Below are positions 37,753 to 47,286 of a DNA stretch of 64,000 nucleotides, piece by piece (the stretch's first letter is position 1; every line of letters begins with the position of its first letter). A model generated the notes under the pieces. It did no database searches and was not told the origin of the DNA. It was given only the letters and a program-made list of their open reading frames with translations. The position numbers and the translations under genes are program-made. Origin of the DNA: Ananas comosus (taxonomy: Eukaryota > Streptophyta > Magnoliopsida > Poales > Bromeliaceae); the NCBI RefSeq assembly GCF_001540865.1, contig NC_033635.1, forward strand, positions 4,594,963 through 4,658,962. The letters run 5' to 3'.

Positions 37753-40700
37753 GTTTTAAATTAAAATTTATAATTTATAATCTCAAAATTAAAATTTATA
37801 ATTTAAAATTATAAAATTTAAAGTTTAAATTTTAAATTTGATATTTTTAATTTTTAAGTTTTATATTTGATATTTTTAATTTTTAAATTTTATATTCGAT
37901 GTTTTATATCTTTCAAATTTAAATTTGGTCTTAAATTTAAAATTTGATATTTAAAATTAAAATTTTTAAAATTAAAATTTTAAAATTTAATTTCAAATTT
38001 TAAATTTTAAAAGTTATAATTTTATATTTAAAATTTAAAAATTTAAATTCAAAAATTAAAAACTTAAATTCAAGTATAATGAGAGGGGTAATATCATTAT
38101 TTTCTATTTATAACCATCAACTATTTCTCTTATTCCCAATAACCATCCAAACACAATTTTTCTAGTTCCAGCTTATTCTCACATTTTCATCCAAACAAAA
38201 AAATACCCTTATCTTACAAAAACCCATACTTGTACCTATGCCCGGTATAACTTGTTCTTGCTTATACCCAAACCAAACGAAGCGAAGCAATTTATCTTGA
38301 ATTTGATAAGCAGGTATTATTTATTTTACCAATAAAACTAGAATTGGTTTAACAGATTCTACCGACAAGCATCTAAAGGCGCTTGAAATATATGTAGCAC
38401 TAGGCAGAGAATTTTTACAAGCATCTAAAAACACTTGGAAGTAGCTAATAGAGAATTCATAACTAACCCAGGTCCAAATCTTCCTTGCTAATATCAACAA
38501 AGTTCTTTTCCTTGTAGGACTTCAGATTTTGTATAGCTACCTCATCCATGGGATCAACTAAAAATAGCACCTGCAGTGAATAGAAAGCTAGTTTCTTTTT
38601 TCCCCAGAAAAATTATAGGTGGAAATGACTGACTATATCATTGCAAAATATACCTCAAAATCCTTCTCGACAAGCCTCTCCAGAAATGGAGCATTCTGTG
38701 CGCTAGTCAAGCTATCTGCAGCAATATAATAGATATCCTTTTGCTCGGGCTTCATATTCTCGACATATTCATCCAAGCTAATTAACTGTTCTTCGCTTTG
38801 AGAAGAGAAGAACCGAAGAAGAGGTGCAATTCGCTTGTGGTTTGCCTGGTCTTCCATGCAACCCAGTTTAAGAAATTTGCCATAATTCTCCCAGAACTTG
38901 TCATAATCCTGATGGAAATCAAAAGTAAAAACAATTAGAAATATGATAGAAAAATCACAAAGCTTGAGGGAATCGAGAATTAGAACCAGCAACAGAATAT
39001 TGTAGTTGAGAAAGGAGCAGCTTACATCTTTGTTCTCACTCAGAGAAATGCCTAAAATCATATCAAAGGCCTTTCGGACCAATCGTTTCCTCATTATGCG
39101 CACCTATGTTGCAATATTCATTAGTAACTTAAATAAGATTAATTCATCAATTGTATCTTGTCCTGCACTGAAAAATCCAAGGTGTTCTTACAATTCGGCT
39201 TTCTTGAAGGATCTCCCGAGAGACATTCAAAGGAAGGTCATTCGAATCAACAACACCTTTCACAAAGCTCAAGTATCTTGGGAACTAAACCAAAATAAAG
39301 CACAAATCATCAAAATTACAAGGAATTTATTTACCAAAAAGGAAGCAAAAAAAGATTGTCAGGAGGCGATGAAATCCTAACATACCAGCTCCCCATCGAA
39401 ATCATCGGAAATGAAAACACGTTTCACATAAAGCCTTATGTTCTTAGTCTTCCTGTCAATCATGTCATCCTTTTTCACAGCAGGCACGTAGAGAATTGAT
39501 CTAAATTCCACCTCACCCTGCATTAAGCAATGACAGCATGCTAGAATAAATAAAAAAACAGTATTAAGATATGCATTGTTTAGACTTTATGCAAATAGAC
39601 AGGAAATGGCAAAGCATTGAAATATTATCTGAGAATTAAATCAGACCATATATAGCCATATAAATCAAATGATGAGACATAAGGAGAAAAACATGCTATA
39701 AATTTAGTTTTGGAGGTCCTGATTTTGTCGGCCTATAAAGATATAGGAATTAGTTACCACAGAAAACCAAATCCAGAAAACAATGCCTGGGATTCCCTCA
39801 TCGTCACAACAAAGAATTCAAACAACATGCGAGAGCATACTTTATTGCATGCTAGGCAATTCTTTGTACATCAAAAAGCTATTGGCACACTTTGGGCTCA
39901 ATAACTTGTCGAACTACAAAGAGACTTGAAAAATATAAAGAGATCATAAGCCCTTCACTTCATACAATATATTTCTAGAGCAGCATACACATAGGCAACA
40001 TTCAAGACAAGCAACTTCTTTTAAGATGATATACACACCTCTGTAGTGAAGTGAGATGAAGCCAAAGGATCCAAATACTCATTAAAAGTCTTTTTGAAAA
40101 AGTCATTGTACTCTTCTGTTGTCACGTCTTTAGGGTTTCGAAGCTGCAAAGAAGAATCAATGAAAAAACATAATTTCATTGGATTCAAAAGGAAAAAAAA
40201 AAATCCACATTATAAAACAGAACGGTAGGACCAAAATTTGCACAGAAGAACAAAAAAAAAAAATTACCCAAATAGGTTGTGTTTCATTTGTGAGTTCCCA
40301 GTCCCAGTACCTCTCTATAACCTTTTTAGTTTTCTTTTTCTTCTGCATCACGATTAGGTATAAGCACAAAAATTAATTTCTTATAAGGAATTGCTAATTT
40401 CCCATGTATCATAATCATCAGAAGAAGTCAAAAAATAGTATGCCAAACGACATAACAGTTACCTCAGCTTTAGAGTCATCACCCCCCTCCTTAGCTTCAG
40501 CTGGATCCTCATCAACCTCAACCTAGTTAAGTGCAGGAAAAAGGAGAAAAAAGAGACAACCGAAATTCAGCTTATTATAGGACAAAGAGTTAAGCTACTT
40601 CCAAAGGTCTGTAAGATTTCATCATGAGTTGCAAAGGACGGAATAAAATCTTAGGCGAAGATAGTCAAGAAATTTTATTAACTAATTCTTACTTCTTTCG

Positions 40701-43700
40701 TGTAGCCTTTCTCTTGCCACGTGTAGATTGGGAAAGAAACAAACTGCGAGTAATTCTTCACAAGTTTTTGAATCTTCTCAGGATGAGCAAACTCCTTGTC
40801 ATCACGCTAAAAGGAAAGAGCATGCGGAGAAGTTCAAGAATAAGAGTTGAGATGATAGTAATGAGTTAGCATACATAAACGAATTCACAAGAAACCTTGA
40901 GGTACAATGTAAGACGTGTTCCTCTTGGAAGAAGTTTATCTGGGTCAGTCTCTTCTCTGATGGTAAAAGAACTGGCACCAGCCTCACCCTCCCAAACATA
41001 CTGCTTATCCGATTTTGGGCTCTTTGTTGAAACAACCACCTGTTTCAACCAAATGGAGCAGTTAGAAAAAGAAATAAATCACAATTTGTAACTGGACAAC
41101 ACACATAAGCAGAAATAAAGAGAGAAAGGATTATAGCCTATTTGCCTCACTACTCAAACAGCTTCTCTGCTCCAAGAAGTACCAACCAAGCATCCCCAAA
41201 CGAAAAAGGGAGCTTCAATTGTGGCAAGAAGCTAAAATAAGCTTCTTGCTGTCAAAATAGAAGTGCCAAGATGAAGCTTCTCATTCAGCTTAAGCTCTAG
41301 TGGAAATTTGGTTGAAAATGAGGTTACTACTACTGCTTCTACAAACAGAATTACTAAAATAGCACTTCTACCATAACTCGAGAGAAAGGTCAAACATTTC
41401 AATCATTCAATGACAGAATATGGTTTAAGCATACCTTGTCAGAAACAAGAAATGATGAATAAAAACCGACACCGAACTGGCCAATTAAATTGCTGTCGGA
41501 GCCAGCTTCCTGACTCTCCTGTAACAAAAGATGCAGCCTTTGTTAATAACATCAAAAAAACAAAAATTGATACTAAAAGACAGAATTAAAAGAGTCTTTC
41601 CCGATTTGTGAGACCTTCAATGCCTTTAGAAACTTTGCTGTTCCACTATGTGCAATAGTTCCTAGTGAGTCAACAAGTTCTTCTTTGGTCATACCAATTC
41701 CAGTATCACTGAACATAATAAATTAAGAAAGTTATATAAAGCTCCACAGAAGGCATTCTCAAGCATGAAGAAGACAAAATGAAGCTACAGATAATATTAG
41801 CTCGGACAACACTCACGTGATTGTGATTATTCCATTGTCTTTGTCAGCCTGGATGCGGATATCAAGATCAACAGCTTCCTTCAGAAGTTCAGGCTCCGTT
41901 ACACTCAGAAATCGCAACTTGTCAAGTGCATCACTTGCATTGCTGAGAAACAAAGAATGCAGCTGTAAAACATAGTTTCTTTGCATAAACAAACTTGACA
42001 GTAAATCTATAACAGATTAAGCACCTAGATGTACATGATTATTATCTATAACTCTATAATGCCAAAATTGCTTTACTGAAGTCAAAAGATTGTCCAAGAC
42101 AAACAAACACAGAGGCTTTGAAGCAGACTTATAATTGTTATGCCACTCACCTAACCAACTCTCGAAGAAATACTTCCTTGTTGCTGTATAAGCTGTGAAC
42201 TATCAGGTCCATCAAGCGACTAACCTGCCAAAAATATAAATAATGGTACAACATGTAAAACAATTGTCCCCAAGCTCACTGCTGTTTGTATATAATATAA
42301 TGATTACAATTACAAAGCACCTCAGCCTGGTATTCAAATTTTTCAAGTTGCGCGTTCGATGTATCAACTGCTGCAGTAGTTGATTCATATCGTTTGCTAA
42401 CAATGATACTGTTTTGCAGGTTTGTTTCCACCATGTGACCAAGTCCAGTATATTTTGATCCTGAGAAAGGCGAAAACCATCTCCTCTGAAACTGAGGAAG
42501 TCTGTGCTCTTGTTGCGGTACCTAGCAGTGAGCAACAAAAAGCACATGTTAGTGCAAACTTGAGGGATTGTAATATTAGAATGTGCAGACATGTATACTG
42601 GAGATGAAAAAGACATGATTCATGTATGACAATACAAAAATTCTTTACAGACGATCTCAAGACACAAACAGGATATGTGAATGGAGAGTTACGCAAGAAT
42701 ACTTCTAGAAGTACCAAGGTCTTAGTACTACCACCTTATTTTCATTGGGGGGGCATCCGAATAAATGATCGACACCATTGAACATGATCAAGGACATTCA
42801 AACTTTCTGGAACTGAAATTTCGTTAATTTTCAGCATCATTTCCCTAGTGATCAAGTAGCTCCATAATTGGACAGTTATTGGACAGTTTCAATATATGAG
42901 GTGTTTTCCTATGCAATAGATTAGGACAATCCAAATAGGTTGAAATTTTTATACAAATTTCTTTTCCTATCGAGATCAAGGTCAATACTGTGATTTCAAG
43001 ATTAGCAATTCTATCATATAGGTATGCAAGGTGATTCAATTTTGACCACTCATTTTCCGGTCGCTTGACAAACTAGAAAGTGATTTCAAAATTTATGAAA
43101 TTTGATTCCTAAAAGGTTCAAATTAGGGGTGTCAGCGAGCCGAACACGAGCGAGCTAGGGGCCGGCATGAGCCGGACACGAGCTGGCTCGTTAAAGTATC
43201 GAGCCGGAAAATTCAGCTCGCAAGGACTAGATTGGATATATATAAAAAATAAATTTATAAAATTTTACCCATTAGATTTTGATCTAATGGTTGAAACTTT
43301 ACACATAAATAAGTCTTTTCTTAATTGAGTTCGTCTTTATATTTTTATTTTGCTAAAAATCAAATAATAAAAAATATATATTATATATAATTATTTATTT
43401 ATATATATAAATATAAATAAATATAAATTAAATAAATTATATAAATATAAAATATATGTATTCAAGCTGTTATCGAGCCAAACACGAGCGAGTTAACCCC
43501 AACTTGTGTTCGGCTCATTTATTAAACGAGCTGAAAAATTCAGCTTGTGTTCAGCTCGTTGACTAAACAAGCGATTCGATCTCGAGCTCATTTCGAGTCG
43601 AACACGAGCTGGCTCGCGAACAGCAAGCTGGATTGCCACCCCTAGTTCAAATTCCCTATATTGAAAATCAGGTGGAGGTAACAAGAGGTGATACTTCTAA

Positions 43701-44768
43701 AAGCATTCTACAAAAAGAAAAAGCTTAAAGCACAGAATTACCTATCACAATACAACTAATTAATTAAGTGCTTGTTTTGAGCAACTGTTAAAACTTACAT
43801 GCTCAACCTAGTGCTCTCTTCTAAAAGCCTATTAAAGATATACCATGAAATAATGATATAATAACAGAAAATATGTATCCATTCTCAAATAGCCCCTCTC
43901 TTTTTTTGGGGGTTGGGGGGGGGGCATAGACACCTTCTGAACTTCATTTTTTTTTATTTAAGATATTGCCCAAAGGGAATAGCTTCATTGAATTAAACAG
44001 CTCTATTGGCTGCAAACGGTTAACAGTTGATAAAACACACAATTCTTTTACTTGTTAAAGAATTCAGAACAGCTAATCTTAACAAAATCAACATTTGATT
44101 AAACATCAATAATAAATTCAAAAATTAAGCAGGTTTCAATTAAAAGAAAATTAGTTGACCAGCCTCGTTCAATATGACCAATAGTTGAGGGTCTCCCTAT
44201 ACATTTTTACGTGTAATAACTTTAGAATGCATGGCCAAAAGAAAAGGTAAAATACAAGTTTGATAAGAGTAAAAGCAAGTTTATTTCATTACAGAAAAAG
44301 GTCACCTGCTATGATGGAAATGTAGAATATAAATTAATGAGAACCAAAAAAAAAGAAAATGAAAAGAAAGAAGGACGCCGACACCTAATACCCAAAAAAA
44401 TTGAGAAGTAAACAAAAACCTAAAGTAGCATCAACTGACGAATCAGATAACAATCAATAGAACAAAGAGTATCATTTCACAATCGAATTTAAGCGATAAC
44501 GAGACAATTTCGCATCAAAACCAGCAAAACCCTAACTAAATCCCACCCTATTAATTCGAAAACAAACACCATATAAGCTACGACATCAAAGGGAATGATT
44601 CGAATACCGAGCTCGAAAAGGAGGGGAGCGGAGGTGCTCGAGCTCGCGGCGAACGAAGCGGAGACGGGGAGAGGGGAGGGGGGCTGAAGAGGCGGCGGCG
44701 GCCGCGGAGGGCGCCGTCGCGCCGTATCTGGCGGCGGCGGAGAGGGATCGCCTGGAAACCCTAAGCAT
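35562..44768 (-). CDS. HSP90-6: mitochondrial-type HSP90 chaperone, complete, 20 exons
   Basis: Exons (minus): 44768-44608, 42501-42321, 42224-42151, 41942-41817, 41708-41615, 41518-41435, 41039-40896, 40806-40693, 40522-40463, 40342-40268, 40143-40039, 39517-39386, 39284-39192, 39103-39026, 38908-38654, 38570-38468, 37499-37325, 36961-36856, 36510-36421, 35747-35562. Junctions are GT-AG and the sum is 811 aa. The Arg/Ser/Ala-rich N-terminus without acids fits a mitochondrial presequence. ATP-binding signatures: NASDAL ~140, DTGIGMT ~182, GQFGVGFYS ~225. A short charged linker (KKKKTKK) precedes [15 protein letters not shown]. Family role: ATP-driven folding of client proteins. The C-terminus lacks the cytosolic MEEVD tail, as expected. 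The start of exon 2 is uncertain: a TAG at 42522 gives the wrong frame, while a CAG before 42501 keeps it. Introns hold several MITEs. Confidence 0.93.
35818..36181. mobile_element. MITE in HSP90 intron 19
   Basis: Ends are CAAGGATTTAAGTGC and GGGCACTTAAAACCTTG. Flanks GTTGCAAA (35810-35817) and GTTACAAA (36182-36189) form an 8-bp target duplication with one mismatch. The interior is rich in CGGCACGG and its inverse. A 30-bp block with GTGCCGACACATAATAGCAT is tandemly repeated (about 35914-35965). Same family as 6759-7070. Confidence 0.7.
37606..38290. mobile_element. hairpin-rich MITE in HSP90 intron 16
   Basis: Left end GTGTTTGGATTGGGTACAAG is mirrored by CTTATACCCAAACCAAACG at the right. 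Near the left end GTACAAGAGGGGGGATAA pairs with its inverse about 10 bases on, then GGTGGGAACAACTTGTTCCC forms a second palindrome. A GA run (37723-37746) and about 330 bp of AAATTT-type low-complexity DNA follow. Confidence 0.5.
42696..43709. mobile_element. long-inverted-repeat element in HSP90 intron 1, interrupted
   Basis: Left end AGAATACTTCTAGAAGTACC and right end (inverse AGAATGCTTTTAGAAGTATC) are inverted copies. The interior shares CACCATTGAACATGATC and ATTTTGACCA…CATTTT text with the elements at 58824 and 59736. A hAT-type MITE (43124-43644) sits inside it. Without the insert the element is about 485 bp. Confidence 0.5.
43124..43644. mobile_element. hAT-type MITE, copy B, with perfect 8-bp target duplication
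   Basis: TAGGGGTG at the left and CACCCCTA at the right; GTTCAAAT on both sides (43116-43123 and 43645-43652). These are textbook hAT boundaries and fix the family's ends. The interior again consists of GAGCCGAACACGAG repeats in both orientations around an AT-rich core. Confidence 0.85.
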
Positions 44769-45037
44769 TTTCTCTTCGTCGTCCTCTCGAGGGTTTCAAG
44801 GGTTTGCGATGGAGAATGGAGGAGGAGAATTAGGGTTTTAGGAGGGAGTTTATGGAGAAATGGGCTTTGCAGTGGAGCTGCTTATAATATGGGGGGGAGC
44901 TTCTGGATACAAGAAGGGCACGTAGGGTGCGGGGATCCAACGGCTGCGATTGTGCGAAACGATCCGGGCCGAGTTGGGGACTCAGTAGGCTCCGGAAGAG
45001 CTGAGAAATAACAGCCTGCATCTGTTGGGTAAGGATA
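44769..45037 (-). promoter_or_regulatory. 5' UTR and core promoter of HSP90
   Basis: On the minus strand ATATTATAAG lies near 44881-44890, about 115 bp before the ATG, and could act as a TATA element. The region is GC-rich near the ATG. No CNNGAANNTTCNNG-type heat-shock element was confidently seen. Beyond 45038 repeat DNA begins, so the unique promoter is short. Confidence 0.35.
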
Positions 45038-45063
45038 GGGGTGTAAATGAGCCGAACACGAGT
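45038..45063. mobile_element. 26-bp hAT-type MITE terminus, cut off at an N
   Basis: AGGGGTGTAAATGAGCCG and the following GAACACGAG match the left end of copies A-C. The element stops at the undetermined base 45064, where unrelated GC-rich DNA begins. Confidence 0.7.
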
Positions 45064-45064
45064 N

Positions 45065-46946
45065 TCCACGCACCCCCCACCTTCCTCGCCTCCAACCCCG
45101 CCAAGGCCGCGCCACGACTTTTTTTTTTTTTTGCTTTTTTCTTTTCTTTTCTTCTCCGACTCTTCTCCACCGTCTCCGACGACGATGCCTCTCTCGTCCT
45201 TCTCGTCCTTCCCCGCCCTTCTCATCTCTCCCTCTCCCTCATTCTCTGCCGCCTCCGACGACGATGCATTTTCGCCGGCGCCGACGTCGACACCGTGGAG
45301 GTCACTGCGGCGTTACAGGCTCGGAGCGGGGGTCCTTAGCGGTGTCGTCGCCGGCACCGTGGCTGTTGGCAGAGAAGGTGACAAAAAAAAAATATAGAAA
45401 AAACAGAAAAAAAAAATAAAGATAAAAAATTATATAAAAAGAATGATGAATATCAAATTATATCGTTAACTGCAAAAAAAATTATAAGTTGCACTATTTA
45501 AGATGTAAACTGTAGCTTTAAGATGAAAACTACACTCTTTAAACGAAAATTACACTCTTTGAAAAATATTTACACTATTTATCTTTTTATTACACTCTTT
45601 CAGATGTAAACTGCATCTATTAAGATGAAAGTTACACTCTCTAAACAAAAGTTGCGCTGTTTCTCCTCTTGTTGCACCATTTTTTCTCTTGTTACACTAT
45701 TTTTTATCTTAAACTGCACCCTTTTAAGAGATATTCATACTGTTTCTCCTCTTATTGCACCATTTCTGTGTAAATAAGAGGAGAAATAGTGCAACAAGAG
45801 GAGAAACAGTGCAAGAAGAGAAGAAACTGCACTATTTTAAGAGATATATATACTGTTTCTCCTCTTGTTGCACCATTTCTGTGTAAGCAAGAGGAGAAAT
45901 AGTGCAACAAGAGAAGAAACTGCACTGTTTTAAGAGATATATCTACTGTTTCTTCTCTTGTTGCACTGTTTCTCCTCTTGTTGCACCATTTCTGTGTAAA
46001 CAATAGGAGAAATAGTGCAACAAGAGGATAAACAATGCAATAAGAGGAGAAACTGCACATTTTTAAGAGATATTTATACTGTTTCTCCTCTTGTTGCACC
46101 ATTTCTGTGTAAATAAGAGGAGAAATAGTGCAACAACAGAAGAAACAGTGCAACAAGAGGAGAAACAATATAAATATCACTTAAAAGGATGCAGTTTAAG
46201 ATAAAAAATAGTATAATTTTCATTCAAAGAGTATAATTTTTATCTTAAAATAGCAGTTTACATCTTAAATAGTGCAACTTATAATTTTTTTTGTAATTAA
46301 CGATATAATTTCATCTTCATCCTTCTTTTTATATAATTTTTTATCTTTATTATTTTTTTCTGTTTTTTCTATAATTTTTTTGTCACCTTCTCTGCCAACA
46401 GCTACGGCGCCGGTGACGACGCCGCTAAGGACCCCCCGCTCCGAGGCTGTAGCGCCGCAGTGACCTCTACGGTGTCGACGTCGGAGCCGGCGAAAATAAA
46501 TCGTCGTCGGAGGCGGCAGAAAATGAGGGAGAGGGAGAGATGAGAAGGACGCGGAAGGGCGACAGGCGTCGTCGTCGGAGACGGTGGAGAAGAGTCGGAG
46601 AAGAAAAGAAAAGAAAAAAGCAAAAAAAAAAAAGTCGCGGCGCGGCCTTAACGGGGTCGGAGGCGAGGAAGGTGTGGGGTGTATGGACGAGGGCAAGGGC
46701 AAGGGCGAGAGCATGAGGGTGAGAGGCGAGACGGACCGTTTCTGCCTCCGCTCCGCCTCCGCTGTACCGGCGAGAAAAAAAAAAAAGAACGAGAGAAACG
46801 AAGAAGAGAGAGAAAGAGGAAAGAAAAAAAGTAATAATGGTATTTTGGTCAGTTTGCTGAAAAAGCAGACCGAATCTGCAAAAATGAAAAAGGTGGCCCG
46901 ATTTTGCAAAAATCCAAAATAAGTGGATTTTTTATGCAAATTGGCC
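45065..46946. mobile_element. large Mutator-like inverted-repeat element, left end missing
   Basis: The segment from 45066 to about 45700 reappears inverted from about 46680 down to 46190. Both arms start with GC-rich text (CCTCGCCTCC…, GACTCTTCTCCACCGTCTCC) and pass into an AT-rich inner part (TTGCACTATTTAAGATGTAA). The right arm continues outward to GCAAATTGGCC near 46946, with the …TTTTGCAAAAATCC… ends typical of Mutator-like TIRs. The matching outer left part is absent next to the N at 45064. Open frames in the arms are mirror images of each other and are not taken as genes. Confidence 0.6.
45723..46180. repeat. four tandem palindromic units in the centre of the inverted-repeat element
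   Basis: Each unit begins TTTAAGAGATAT (about 45723, 45838, 45931, 46051). It then runs CTGTTTCTCCTCTTGTTGCACC, CATTTCTGTGTAAA, and the inverse of the first part (broken here for length), so each can fold into a hairpin. Spacing is about 93-120 bp. Confidence 0.75.
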
Positions 46947-47031
46947 AAAAAAGAATTCTAACAAGTTGGTTTGCAAAATCAAATGTTTGAAAGATTAAGT
47001 AACTTCATTTATTTATTTATTTATTTTATTT

Positions 47032-47110
47032 TATTATAAAAGGGAATTATTCGGGGGAATACTTAATCGCTTCCCTCCGAATACCCGAACCATTTCGCCC
47101 TCTCTAAACC

Positions 47111-47147
<37 letters not shown>

Positions 47148-47286
47148 GATCTCGATCTCTCCTCCGTCCCCGCGAATATGCTCCGAATCCCTGAGACGGC
47201 CGTGTGCAATAAAGCGCGCGACCAAACCCTAGCCCCGAAATGGAGGGGGAGAGGAGGGCGAGGAGGCGGAGGAGGAGGAGGAGGAG
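47032..47286 (+). promoter_or_regulatory. TATA box and 5' UTR of the DUF630/DUF632 gene
   Basis: TTATAAAAGG at 47034-47043 is a good TATA box and predicts a start near 47065-47070. The leader carries a CT run (about 47117-47144) and a GGAGGAGGAG tract just before the ATG. Two upstream ATGs (47178 and 47240) are out of frame with the main start and both overlap it. The second has G at -3 and G at +4, a favourable context. Confidence 0.5.

Noticed and set aside
39006..39380. 124-residue plus-strand open frame
   Set aside because: Antisense to HSP90 exons 13-14 and their introns; no independent support.
41100..41400. Possible MITE in an HSP90 intron (AAGCTTCTTGC-type inverted motifs)
   Set aside because: Imperfect inverted text is present but no paired ends or target duplication could be placed.
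45752..46180. 142-residue minus-strand open frame
   Set aside because: Product of the tandem palindromic units; repetitive composition.
45723..46180. CRISPR-like array
   Set aside because: Units are palindromic through most of their length with no unique spacers, and the genome is a plant nuclear one.
46265..46948. 227-residue minus-strand open frame
   Set aside because: It lies in one arm of an inverted repeat and mirrors frames in the other arm (45025-45397); low-complexity Phe, Ser and Pro runs.
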